This document shows positions 43,872 through 52,187 of a stretch of DNA of 64,000 nucleotides, piece after piece. The stretch is from Streptomyces sp. Sge12. GTDB lineage: Bacteria > Actinomycetota > Actinomycetes > Streptomycetales > Streptomycetaceae. Under the pieces are notes generated by a model, which was given only the letters and a program-made list of their open reading frames with translations, was not told the origin of the DNA and ran no database searches. The number at the start of each line of letters is the position of its first letter. Positions within the stretch are counted from its first letter, which is position 1. Made by a program: the position numbers and the translations under genes. The stretch spans positions 5,120,501 through 5,184,500 of the forward strand of contig NZ_CP020555.1 in assembly GCF_002080455.1 (NCBI RefSeq), written 5' to 3'.

Positions 43872-44969
43872 TCAGCCGTCCCGGTACTTGGGTGCGGGGG
43901 GCGCGGTCACGCCGGGCAGCACGGGTTGCAGGTGCTTGAGGTACGCCTTCATCCACGGGCTCTCACCGCCGCCCGCGCGGTAGTTCTCCAGCACCTTGTT
44001 GACCCGGCGGACCAGGTCCGAGGCGTCCTTGTTCATCGCGACCCCGTAGAACTCACGGGTGAAGGGCGAGCCCACCAGCTGGACGGAGGGGTCCTGGGCG
44101 GCCTGGCCGGCCGCGAGGGCGTTGTCCGTGATGATGCCGTCGACCTCGCCCAGCTGGAGCCGTACGAGGCAGTCCAGCTGGTTGGCGACCGTCACCGGCG
44201 CCGAGCCGTACGACTGGGCCTTCAGGGCCGCCTCCGCCGTGGAGCCCGCCGCGACGCAGATCCGCCGGTCCTTCAGCGACGTGTCGTACCCGGTGATCGG
44301 CGAGCCCTTGGGCGCCAGCACCTGCTGCCCCGCCTCGAAGTAGGCCGTCGAGAAGGCGACGTCCTCCAGCCGCTTGCAGTTGATGGTCATGGTCCGCACG
44401 ACGATGTCGACGCGCCCCTCCTGAAGGGCGGGGATGCGCTGACTGGTGGGGATGGCCCGGTAGATGACCGCGTTCTCGTCGCCCAGGATGTCCTTGGCGA
44501 TGGCCTTCACCAGGTCGATGTCGAAGCCGTCGAGGCGGCTGCCGTCCGCGGTCTGGTTGCGGTACCCCCAGCGGAAGCTGTTCTGGTCCACGCCGGCGAC
44601 GAGCTTGCCCGCCGCCTTGATCCGCGCGATGGCCGCCCCGTCCACCTCGGCCGGGCGCAGGCTGGCCTCCGGGTCCTGGCATGTGTCGGTGAGGACCCAC
44701 GGCGCGGCCGGGGCCGCGGCCATCGCGGCGGGCCGGCGGACCGCCGGCCGGCCGGTGTCGGGCGTCGCGTGCGCCAGCGGCAGCAGCACGACGGCGGCGG
44801 TCGTCGCGCAGGCGACGGCCATCGCGCTCACCCCGCCCCAGCCGCGCAGCCGGCGCGCCGCGCGCCGGACCCCGGACGCGGCGACCGGAGCCGCCTCGGG
44901 GCCCTCGGGACTCCCGTGGTTCTCGTGACCTTCGGCGGCTCGCCCGGTTCGTATCCGCATCGCGCTCAC
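43872..44969 (-). CDS. glnH: GlnH-like periplasmic amino-acid-binding protein
   Basis: The 365-residue protein has a membrane segment at about 48-70 (MAVACATTAAVVLLPLAHA). No typical lipobox is apparent, so it is probably a membrane-tethered protein. The outer part is an SBP_bac_3 amino-acid-binding domain (GFDIDLVKAIAKDILG, RIPALQEGRVDIVV, LGEVDGIITDN). In mycobacteria the corresponding GlnH binds aspartate and glutamate and passes the signal through GlnX to PknG. GTG 44969 overlaps the glnX stop (GTGA), with GGAG just upstream. No transporter permease or ATPase lies nearby, which favours sensing over uptake. Confidence 0.88.
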   Translation of the reverse strand: MSAMRIRTGRAAEGHENHGSPEGPEAAPVAASGVRRAARRLRGWGGVSAMAVACATTAAVVLLPLAHATPDTGRPAVRRPAAMAAAPAAPWVLTDTCQDPEASLRPAEVDGAAIARIKAAGKLVAGVDQNSFRWGYRNQTADGSRLDGFDIDLVKAIAKDILGDENAVIYRAIPTSQRIPALQEGRVDIVVRTMTINCKRLEDVAFSTAYFEAGQQVLAPKGSPITGYDTSLKDRRICVAAGSTAEAALKAQSYGSAPVTVANQLDCLVRLQLGEVDGIITDNALAAGQAAQDPSVQLVGSPFTREFYGVAMNKDASDLVRRVNKVLENYRAGGGESPWMKAYLKHLQPVLPGVTAPPAPKYRDG

Positions 44970-46372
44970 CTGTACTCCGAAAGCCTGCGCCCGATGCCGA
45001 GCAGAGCCGCTGCCGCGCCGATGACCACCAGGGCCGCGGAGCCGGTCACCAGACCGCTCAGCGCGCCGAGGCCGTCCCCGGCCGCCCGGGTGAACTCCCG
45101 CTGCTCGTGGGCGACGGCCTGCTCCAGGGAGGCGTCCACCGTGTCGAAGGCGGCGCCGCTGCTCTCCTTGTGCTGGTCGTCCCCGACGACCTGGGGCAGC
45201 GCGGCCTCGTAGTCCCCCTTCAAGTCCGCCTCCCGGGCCGCCGTGTGCCGCTGCTTCCACTGCTTCACGCCGTCCGCGGCCCGGCTGACGGGGCTCCGGC
45301 CGGCTTCGTCGTCGGCCAGCCGCAGCGCGGTCGCCAGTCCGGCGTCCAGCTGCTTCATGTTGTTCGTGAAGTCCACGTCGTACTTGTCGGACTTCTTGTC
45401 CTCGGCCAGTACGGCGCCCCGCGCGATCAGGGTCAGGTTCTCACCGGCCCGCGCCTGGAGGGAGGCGATCCGCGCGTCGTTGAGCACCTTCATGGACTCC
45501 TGCCCGTCGACCCGGGCCTCGTTCAGCGAGGACCGCGCCACCGTGTGTCCCACGGCCAGCCACAGCAGGACCACCACCGCCGCGGCCGTCGCGGCCACCA
45601 GCCCGTGGTTGAGCACCCGGTTCGTGTGCCGGTAGTTGCGGCGCTGCGCCCACACCAGGGCGGCGACCGCGACCAGGCCCAGACCGATCGAGGCCAGCGG
45701 CCATGACCGGGCGTCGTCGTGGTCCGTGTGGAGCCGCTTGGTCTCCGACTCGTACAGCCGCTGCGCGGCGGGCAGCAGTTGGGTGGTCATCTGCTCGTTG
45801 GCGTAGCGCAGGTACGCGCCGCCCAGCGGGAGGCCCTGCCGGTTGGTGGCCCGGGCCTGCTCGATCAGGCCGGTGTAGCGCGGGAGCTGCTCGCTCAGCA
45901 GGGTGATCTGCTTGCGGGAGTCCTCGTTGCCGCCGGTGTTGGCGGCCGCGCTCACCAGCAGCCTGGAGGCGTTGGCGATGTCCTTCTCGTACCGCTGGCG
46001 GACCTCGCGCGGCTCCTGGGCGCCCAGCAGGAACCCGCTGGAGGAGGCGGTGTCGGCGTCCGCCAGGGAGCGGTAGATGCTCGCCGCGTCCGCGCTCAGC
46101 GGCTGGCTGCGGCCCACCACGTCATCGGCGGCCGAGGCCCGGTCGGAGATCTCCCAGACGCTCACCGTGCCGAACAGCACGATCAGGGCGGCCAGCACGG
46201 CGCCGATGATGCGCAGCCGGCCCGGCTCGGTGGTCGCCGCCTCGCGCAGCCGCTCCACACCCTCGGCCCAGGCGGTGCCGCGCGGCGGTCCGCCGGGCGG
46301 TGGCGCCGACGGCCCGGCGGGCGGCACGGAAACACCGCCTCCGGGCGCGGGCGCGCGTGATGTGATCGCCAC
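44966..46372 (-). CDS. glnX: GlnX-like four-helix membrane sensor
   Basis: The 468-residue protein has a Pro/Gly-rich cytoplasmic tail (1-35) and four membrane helices near 58-78, 230-248, 262-285 and 440-462. The loops of about 150 residues after helices 1 and 3 are largely helical and lie outside the cell, so the two halves resemble each other. This matches GlnX, which connects GlnH to PknG in mycobacteria. GTG 46372 follows GGAGG with ideal spacing, and it is the first gene of the operon. The region upstream holds short hairpins (46402-46417 and 46462-46476), one of which may end the csn operon. Confidence 0.85.
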   Translation of the reverse strand: MAITSRAPAPGGGVSVPPAGPSAPPPGGPPRGTAWAEGVERLREAATTEPGRLRIIGAVLAALIVLFGTVSVWEISDRASAADDVVGRSQPLSADAASIYRSLADADTASSSGFLLGAQEPREVRQRYEKDIANASRLLVSAAANTGGNEDSRKQITLLSEQLPRYTGLIEQARATNRQGLPLGGAYLRYANEQMTTQLLPAAQRLYESETKRLHTDHDDARSWPLASIGLGLVAVAALVWAQRRNYRHTNRVLNHGLVAATAAAVVVLLWLAVGHTVARSSLNEARVDGQESMKVLNDARIASLQARAGENLTLIARGAVLAEDKKSDKYDVDFTNNMKQLDAGLATALRLADDEAGRSPVSRAADGVKQWKQRHTAAREADLKGDYEAALPQVVGDDQHKESSGAAFDTVDASLEQAVAHEQREFTRAAGDGLGALSGLVTGSAALVVIGAAAALLGIGRRLSEYR

Positions 46373-46461
46373 CGTGACCTCCCCCTCGGTCCTGTCGCCC
46401 CCCCAGCAGACGCTGGGAGGTACCCCCTGCGCAGCAGTATGGCCGTAGTGCCGGTCGACCA

Positions 46462-46476
46462 CAGCACCCGGTGCTG
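46462..46476. terminator. Possible terminator between csn and pknG operons
   Basis: cagcac-ccg-gtgctg is a perfect short hairpin in the 208-base gap after csnK. A second (cccagc/gctggg, 46402-46417) is closer to glnX. Stems are only 6 bp, so the call is tentative. Confidence 0.35.
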
Positions 46477-46580
46477 CATCGGGGGCGATCCGTCCCCGGG
46501 GGTGCCTTTCGTCGCCCCTTCACCGTCAATACGTCCGCACGCGCGCCACGGTTCCAGACCAGAGGACTTCCGGGGCGGGT

Positions 46581-47570
46581 TCAACCGAAATGGGCACGGA
46601 GTTTTTCGTAGGCGCCGTGCGGGGCTGCCAGGGCGTCGAGGCCGAGGAGGGCGGCGCCCAGTACCGGTGGGGCCGTGATCACGGAGATCCGGGCGTGCGG
46701 GGCCCGGCGGGCGAGGCCGGTGGCGATGCGGTCGTCGAGCTGTGCGTGGCCGGCCGCCAGCACGCTGCCGCCCAGCACCACCGGCACCTCCTGCTCCAGC
46801 AGGCCCAGGCGTTCCAGTGCCACCGCGGCCATCGCCACGACCTCGTCCGCCTGCCGGTGCACCAGCGACAGCGCCACCGGGTCACCGGCCGCCGCCACCG
46901 CGAACAGCACCGGCGCCAGTTCGTGGCGCCGCCCGTGCGGGACCCGGCCCAGGTGCATCGCCTCGATCAGCGAGGCCATCGAGTCGTGGCCGAGGTGCGC
47001 GGGCAGGGCCCGGGCCAGCTCCGTCGGCCCGCCCCGGCCGTCCTCGGCCCGGGCCGCGAACCACAGGGCCTCCTCGGCGAGTCCGCCCCCGCCGCCCCAG
47101 TCGCCGGAGATCCGGCCCACCGCGGGGAAGCGCGCGGTCCGCCCGTCCGGGGTCATCCCCACGCAGTTGATGCCCGCCCCGCACACCACCGCGACACCGC
47201 ACGGGTCGGCGCCCGTCGGCAGCCCGGAGCGCAGCAGCGCGAAGGTGTCGTTGTGCACCGCCGTCGCCCGGCCCCAGTTGCGGCCCTCGATCTCGCGCGC
47301 CAACTCCGCCTCCTCCACCGCGAAGTCGGCGTTGGCCAGGCACGCCGACACCCGCTCGGCCCACGGTCCGGCCGCGCGGTCGGCGCGCAGTCCGGCGTCG
47401 GCCATGGCCTCGGCGAGTACGTCGACGGCCGCGGCCACCCCCGTCCGCGGCGGCTGGAAGCCCCCGGCCCGGCCCGCGCACAGCACCGAGCCGTCCGGGG
47501 CGAGGAGCGCCACGTCCGTCTTGCTGTTGCCCGCGTCGATGGCCAGGACCGAGGGGAGGGTCACGCCCAT
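46581..47570 (-). CDS. csnK: Amino-sugar kinase of BadF/NagK type
   Basis: The 329-residue protein is a BcrAD/BadFG-type sugar kinase: SVLAIDAGNSKTDVALL (phosphate 1), GVAVVCGAGINCVGM and GRISGDWGGGGGLAEEALW, and VPVVLGGSVLAA. The family includes N-acetylglucosamine and glucosamine kinases. In the csn cluster of Streptomyces the matching gene is csnK, placed last as here; it probably phosphorylates glucosamine released from chitosan oligomers. ATG 47570 has AAGGAG upstream and overlaps the end of csnH by 10 bases. Confidence 0.82.
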   Translation of the reverse strand: MGVTLPSVLAIDAGNSKTDVALLAPDGSVLCAGRAGGFQPPRTGVAAAVDVLAEAMADAGLRADRAAGPWAERVSACLANADFAVEEAELAREIEGRNWGRATAVHNDTFALLRSGLPTGADPCGVAVVCGAGINCVGMTPDGRTARFPAVGRISGDWGGGGGLAEEALWFAARAEDGRGGPTELARALPAHLGHDSMASLIEAMHLGRVPHGRRHELAPVLFAVAAAGDPVALSLVHRQADEVVAMAAVALERLGLLEQEVPVVLGGSVLAAGHAQLDDRIATGLARRAPHARISVITAPPVLGAALLGLDALAAPHGAYEKLRAHFG

Positions 47571-48826
47571 GGCAGGTGCTCCTTGTTGTGGGCGAGCAGC
47601 CGGTCGGTCAGCCCCTCGGCCCGCTCGAACTGCCCGACGAGCGGGTGCGCCAGCAGCGCCTTGAAGACCCGCTCGCGCCCGCCGCGCAGCGCCGCGTCCA
47701 GCGCGAGGTCCTCGTACGCGCTCACGTGCGCGATCAGCCCGGCGAAGAGCGGGTCCAGCCGCGGTACCGGCAGCGGAGCCGCGCCGGAGCCGTCGACGCG
47801 GGCCTGCACCTCGATCACCGCGTCGTCCGGGAGGAAGGGCAGCGTGCCGTTGTTGTACGTGTTGACCACCTGGACGGCCGGGCCGCCGTCGCCCAGCAGG
47901 GAGGCGGCCAGGTCCACGGCCGCCTCGGAGTAGAAGGCGCCGCCGCGCTTCGCCAGCAGTGCCGGCTTCTCGTCGAGCGAGGGATCCCCGTACAGGGCGA
48001 GCAGTTCGCGTTCCATCGCGGCGACCTCGGCGGCCCGGGAGGGCTTGGTGCCGAGCTCCCGGACGACCTCGTCGTGGGCGTAGTAGTAGCGCAGGTAGTA
48101 CGAGGGCACGACGCCGAGCCGGTCCAGCACCGCCCGGGGCAGCCGCAGGTCCCCGGCGACGGCGTCGCCGTGCTCGGCGAGCAGGGTCGCCAGCAGGTCC
48201 TCGCCGTCCGGGCCGCCCCGGCGCACGCCCAGTTCCCAGGTGAGGTGGTTGAGGCCGACGTGGTCCAGGTGGATGTCGGCCGGCGCCAGGTCCAGCAGGG
48301 CGGCGAACTTCCGCTGGAGGCCGATGGCGACGTTGCACAGCCCGACGGCCTTGTGCCCGGCCCGGAGGAGGGCCCGGGTGACGATCCCGACCGGGTTGGT
48401 GAAGTCGATGATCCACGCGTCCGGGTTCGTCCGCCGGACCCGCTCGGCGATGTCGAGGACCACCGGGACGGTGCGCAGCGCCTTGGCGAGCCCGCCCGCG
48501 CCCGTGGTCTCCTGCCCGACGCAGCCGCACTCCAGCGGCCAGGTCTCGTCCTGCAGCCGGGCGGCCTGCCCGCCGATGCGCAGCTGGAGCAGGACCGCGT
48601 CCGCCCCGGCGATGCCCGCGTCGAGGTCGGAGGTGGTGGTGACCCGGCCGGGGTGGCCCTGCCGGGCGAAGATCCGCCGGGCCAGGCCGCCGATCAGCTC
48701 CAGCCGGTCGGCGGCCGGGTCGATCAGTACGAGCTCGCTGACGGGCAGGGTGTCGCGCAGCCGCGCGAAGCCGTCGATCAGTTCGGGGGTGTAGGTGGAA
48801 CCGCCGCCCACCACTGCGAGTTTCAT
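47561..48826 (-). CDS. csnH: GH4 family glycosidase (6-phospho-beta-glucosidase type)
   Basis: The 421-residue protein is a family GH4 NAD- and metal-dependent glycosidase. AVVGGGSTYTPEL is the NAD-binding start, DFTNPVGIVTRAL and GLCNVAIG follow (CNV is the motif type of 6-phospho-beta-glucosidases), then GLNHLTW and NTYNNGTLPFLPDDAVIEV. It stands in the csn-like operon as csnH. Since the importer is ABC-type, its substrates may be unphosphorylated chitosan oligosaccharides or products of the adjacent kinase. ATG 48826 lies six bases after the permease stop. Confidence 0.88.
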   Translation of the reverse strand: MKLAVVGGGSTYTPELIDGFARLRDTLPVSELVLIDPAADRLELIGGLARRIFARQGHPGRVTTTSDLDAGIAGADAVLLQLRIGGQAARLQDETWPLECGCVGQETTGAGGLAKALRTVPVVLDIAERVRRTNPDAWIIDFTNPVGIVTRALLRAGHKAVGLCNVAIGLQRKFAALLDLAPADIHLDHVGLNHLTWELGVRRGGPDGEDLLATLLAEHGDAVAGDLRLPRAVLDRLGVVPSYYLRYYYAHDEVVRELGTKPSRAAEVAAMERELLALYGDPSLDEKPALLAKRGGAFYSEAAVDLAASLLGDGGPAVQVVNTYNNGTLPFLPDDAVIEVQARVDGSGAAPLPVPRLDPLFAGLIAHVSAYEDLALDAALRGGRERVFKALLAHPLVGQFERAEGLTDRLLAHNKEHLPWA

Positions 48827-48831
48827 CGTCG

Positions 48832-49737
48832 TCAGCCTTTCACGCCGGTCAGGGTGACTCCCTCGACGAACGCCTTCTGGGCGAAGAAGAAGAGGACGAT
48901 CACCGGTGCCATGACCAGTACGGTCGCGGCCATGGTCAGGTTCCAGTTGGTGTGGTGCGCCCCCTTGAAGGACTCCAGTCCGTAACTGAGGGTCCATGCG
49001 GCCGGGTTGTCGGAGGCGTAGATCTGCGGGCCGAAGTAGTCGTTCCAGGCGGAGAAGAACTGGAAGAGCGCGACGGCGGCGATGCCGGGCCTGGCCATCG
49101 GCAGGACCACCCGCAGCAGGGTGCGCACCTCGCCGCAGCCGTCGACGCGGGCCGCGTCCAGGTACTCGTCGGGGATGGTCAGCAGGAACTGGCGGAGCAG
49201 GAAGATGGAGAAGGCGTCGCCGAAGGCCATCGGGATGATCAGCGGCCACAGGGTGCCGGACAGGTCGAGCTGCTTGGCCCAGAAGAGGTACATGGGGATG
49301 ACCACCACCTGGGGCGGCAGCATCATCATGGCGATCACGAGCAGCAGCGAGAGCCGCCGGCCGCGGAAGCGGAACTTGGCGAGCGCGTACGCGACGGGCA
49401 CGGAGGAGACCACGGTCAACAGGGTGCCCACTCCGGCGTAGAGGAGCGTGTTGCGCCACCAGGTCAGGAATCCCGGGGTGTGCCAGACCTTCGCGTAGTT
49501 GCCCCATTCCCAGGTGTGGGGCCACAGGTCGCGGGTGAGCGCCTGCCGGTCGCCCATCAGGGAGGTGAGGAGGAGGAAGACGAAGGGCAGGACGAAGAAG
49601 AGGGCGGCGGCCACGCCGAGCGAGTGCACCCCGACCCAGTGCAGGACCGCCCGGGAGGATCTCCGGCCGCTGCCGCTTTCCTCGCTGCTGCTGCTGCTGC
49701 TGCTTCTGCTGCCGCCGTCGTGCGTGCGCGTGCTCAT
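48832..49737 (-). CDS. csnG: Sugar ABC transporter permease (second)
   Basis: The 301-residue protein is a MalG-type permease with six predicted helices. The cytoplasmic EAA-like loop is EYLDAARVDGCGEVRTLLRVVLP. The first 25 residues contain a run of seven Ser coded by repeated AGC/CTG units (49680-49710), a likely slippage site. ATG 49737 overlaps the stop of csnF by four bases. In the operon it pairs with csnF and the csnE binding protein; no ATPase is encoded, so a shared MsiK-type ATPase is expected to energise transport. Confidence 0.92.
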   Translation of the reverse strand: MSTRTHDGGSRSSSSSSSEESGSGRRSSRAVLHWVGVHSLGVAAALFFVLPFVFLLLTSLMGDRQALTRDLWPHTWEWGNYAKVWHTPGFLTWWRNTLLYAGVGTLLTVVSSVPVAYALAKFRFRGRRLSLLLVIAMMMLPPQVVVIPMYLFWAKQLDLSGTLWPLIIPMAFGDAFSIFLLRQFLLTIPDEYLDAARVDGCGEVRTLLRVVLPMARPGIAAVALFQFFSAWNDYFGPQIYASDNPAAWTLSYGLESFKGAHHTNWNLTMAATVLVMAPVIVLFFFAQKAFVEGVTLTGVKG

Positions 49738-50684
49738 CCACCGGCTCCGATCAGACCGCCACGGCGCCGCATCAGGAGCGCGGTGAAGGCCATGGAGAGG
49801 GCGAACAGGACGAGCGCGACGACGCACGCGGTGCCGTAGTCGAAGCGCTGGAACCCGAGGTTGTAGACGAGCTGGGGCAGGGTCAGGGTGGACTTGTCGG
49901 GGTAGCCCGGCTCGAACTGCTGGCCCGAGCCGCCGATGACCCCGGCCGCGACCTTCCCCGCCACCAGTGGCTGGGCGTAGTACTGCATGGCCTGGATGAC
50001 CCCGGTGACCACGGCGAACATGATGATCGGCGAGATGTTGGGCAGGGTGATGTGCCGGAACCGCGCCCAGGCCCCGGCCCCGTCCAGCTCGGCGGCCTCG
50101 TACTGCTCCTTCGGTACGTCGAGCAGTGCGGCCATGAAGATGACCATCAGGTCGCCCACCCCCCACAGTGCGAGGGCGGTCAGCGCCGGCTTGGACCAGT
50201 CGGCGTCCGTGAACCAGCCGGGGGTGGGCAGCCCCACCGCGTCCAGCAGCGTGTTGACCGGGCCGGTGCCGGGGTTCAGCAGGAAGACGAAGGCCAGGGT
50301 CGCGGCGACCGGCGGCGCGAGGTAGGGCAGGTAGAACAGGGTCCGGAAGACCCCGGTCGCCGTTTTGATCTTCGTGATGAGCAGTCCGATGCCGAGGCCG
50401 AAGGCGACCCGGCAGGTCACCATCACCAGGACCAGCCACAGGGTGTTGCGCATCGCCGGCCAGAACAGCGGATAGTCCGAGAAGACGTAGCTCCAGTTGT
50501 CCACGCCGTTGAACGAGGGCTGCCGGAAGCCGTCGTACTGCGTGAAGGAGAAGTACAGGGTGGACAGCAGCGGGTAGACGAAGAAGACCGAGAAGCCGAT
50601 CAGCCAGGGGGACATGAAGGCCGCGGTGCGCAGGGCGGAGCGTCGCTGCTTCGACCGCAGGGGGCGGGTGCCGGTGCCGGGCAT
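49734..50684 (-). CDS. csnF: Sugar ABC transporter permease (first)
   Basis: The 316-residue protein is a MalF-type permease: a basic start (RPLRSKQRRSALRT), six helices, and the EAA loop QYEAAELDGAGAWARFRHITLP. ATG 50684 sits four bases after the csnE stop; a longer upstream frame would run into csnE. It overlaps csnG. Together with csnG it forms the membrane channel of the putative chitosan-oligosaccharide importer. Confidence 0.93.
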   Translation of the reverse strand: MPGTGTRPLRSKQRRSALRTAAFMSPWLIGFSVFFVYPLLSTLYFSFTQYDGFRQPSFNGVDNWSYVFSDYPLFWPAMRNTLWLVLVMVTCRVAFGLGIGLLITKIKTATGVFRTLFYLPYLAPPVAATLAFVFLLNPGTGPVNTLLDAVGLPTPGWFTDADWSKPALTALALWGVGDLMVIFMAALLDVPKEQYEAAELDGAGAWARFRHITLPNISPIIMFAVVTGVIQAMQYYAQPLVAGKVAAGVIGGSGQQFEPGYPDKSTLTLPQLVYNLGFQRFDYGTACVVALVLFALSMAFTALLMRRRGGLIGAGG

Positions 50685-50688
50685 CGGG

Positions 50689-52032
50689 CTACTTCGCCTT
50701 CGCGATGTCCGTGTCGATCTGCTGGTCGGTCCTCGCGAGACCGGCCGGGATGTCGGTGACATCGCCCTTCTCGACGGCGTACGCGAAGTCCTGGAAGGTC
50801 AGCTGGTAGGTGCCGCCGTCGGCCTTGGCCGGGGTGGTGCTGGACTTCGGGTGCCGGGCGATGTCGAGGAAGGTCTTGAACTCAGGCGTCACCCGGAGGT
50901 CGGGGGACTCCAGGGCGGCGAGCGTGGACGGCACGTTGTGGATGGCGTTGGCGAAGGCCACCACCGCCTCGGTGTCGGTGGTCATGTACTTGACCAGCTC
51001 CCAGGCGGCGTTCTGCTTGGCGCTGCCCGCGGCGATGCCCATGATCGTGCCGGAGAGGTAGCCCTTGCCGTAGTCGGCGGCCTGCTCGTCGGGGACGGGC
51101 AGCGGCGCGGTGCCGATCTCGAAGGTGACGCCGGCCTCCTTGGCCATCGGGGCGCGCCACTCGCCGTCGATCTGCATGGCCACCTGGCCGGTGTGGAAGG
51201 GGTGTTCGGCGCCCCATTCGTCGCCGAAGGTGTTGCGGAAGCGCTCCAGCTTCTCGTAGCCGCCGAGCTTCTCCACCAGGTCCTTCTGCGCGGTCAGCAT
51301 CTTCGCGAAGGCCGGGTCCGCGGCGAGGTTGGAGCTGCCGTCGGCGCCGAAGTAGGTGGGGCTCCACTGCGCGGCGAGCCGCATGGGGGTGGTCTCGTAG
51401 CCGTGGAAGGTGGGCATCAGGCCGACCTGCTCGTACGAGTCTCCCTTGGGCCTGGTCAGTTTCTGTGCGACCTCGACGAACTGGCTCCAGGTCTTCGGGG
51501 GTTCGGTGATGCCGGCGGCCGCGAAGGCGGTCTTGTTGTAGACGAGCCCGTACGCGTCGTTGAGCAGCGGCAGCGTGCACTGGTTGCCGTTGAACTCCGT
51601 GTACTCCAGCAGGGTCTTGGGGAAGACCTTCGTCTTGTCCACCCCGGACTTCTCGAGGAAGGGGTTCAGGTCGGCGAAGGCGCGGGAGTTGCAGAACTTG
51701 CCCACGCTGTCGGTGGTGAAGGAGGAGACCACGTCGGGGGCCTTGTCCCCGCCCGCGCGCAGCGCCTGGTTGATCTTGTCGTCGGTCATGTTGCCGGTGA
51801 CCTTGACCTTGATGTTCGGGTGGGCCTTCTCGAACCGGGCGATGTTGTCCTCGATCGCCTTGGCCTCGCTCGGCGCGGACCAGCCGTGCCAGAAGTTGAG
51901 GGTGACGTCCGCCTTCGGGTCGTCGGAGGCGGTGTCCGCGCTCTGGCCGGTACAGGCCGTGGCGAGGGCGGATATCGCCGCGAGGAGGGCGGTCGCGGTG
52001 GTCAGGCGTGCGGTGCGTCCGGTTCTGGGCAT
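50689..52032 (-). CDS. csnE: Sugar-binding lipoprotein of ABC transporter
   Basis: The 447-residue protein has a lipoprotein signal (basic start, hydrophobic core, lipobox LATAC with Cys27). The rest is a family 1 solute-binding protein: LNFWHGWSAPSEAKAIEDNIARF, PDVVSSFTTDSVG, NDAYGLVYNKTAF, GQVAMQIDGEW. Trp and aromatic residues fit binding of an oligosaccharide. It is the first transport gene after csnR and is separated from it by a G-rich repeat region. ATG 52032 has only a weak GA-rich ribosome site. Confidence 0.9.
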   Translation of the reverse strand: MPRTGRTARLTTATALLAAISALATACTGQSADTASDDPKADVTLNFWHGWSAPSEAKAIEDNIARFEKAHPNIKVKVTGNMTDDKINQALRAGGDKAPDVVSSFTTDSVGKFCNSRAFADLNPFLEKSGVDKTKVFPKTLLEYTEFNGNQCTLPLLNDAYGLVYNKTAFAAAGITEPPKTWSQFVEVAQKLTRPKGDSYEQVGLMPTFHGYETTPMRLAAQWSPTYFGADGSSNLAADPAFAKMLTAQKDLVEKLGGYEKLERFRNTFGDEWGAEHPFHTGQVAMQIDGEWRAPMAKEAGVTFEIGTAPLPVPDEQAADYGKGYLSGTIMGIAAGSAKQNAAWELVKYMTTDTEAVVAFANAIHNVPSTLAALESPDLRVTPEFKTFLDIARHPKSSTTPAKADGGTYQLTFQDFAYAVEKGDVTDIPAGLARTDQQIDTDIAKAK

Positions 52033-52085
52033 GGCGGGGCTCGCTCTCTGCGGGAGGAACTTCCGTGGGGGGTGCCTGTGGGGGT

Positions 52086-52175
52086 GGGGCGCGGCGGTGC
52101 GCGGGGTGGGGCGTGGGGCGTGAGGGGTGCGCGGGGTGGGGCGCGGCGGTGTGCGGGGCGGGCGGGGTGTGCGGG
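52086..52175. repeat. G-rich direct repeats between csnR and csnE
   Basis: An 18-base unit (ggtgcgcggggtggggcg) occurs at 52096-52113 and 52126-52143. The related ggggcgcggcggtg is at 52086 and 52137. The plus strand is nearly all G, T and C, with many GGGG runs that could form quadruplexes in the untemplated strand. Confidence 0.6.
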
Positions 52176-52187
52176 GTGTGTGCGGGG

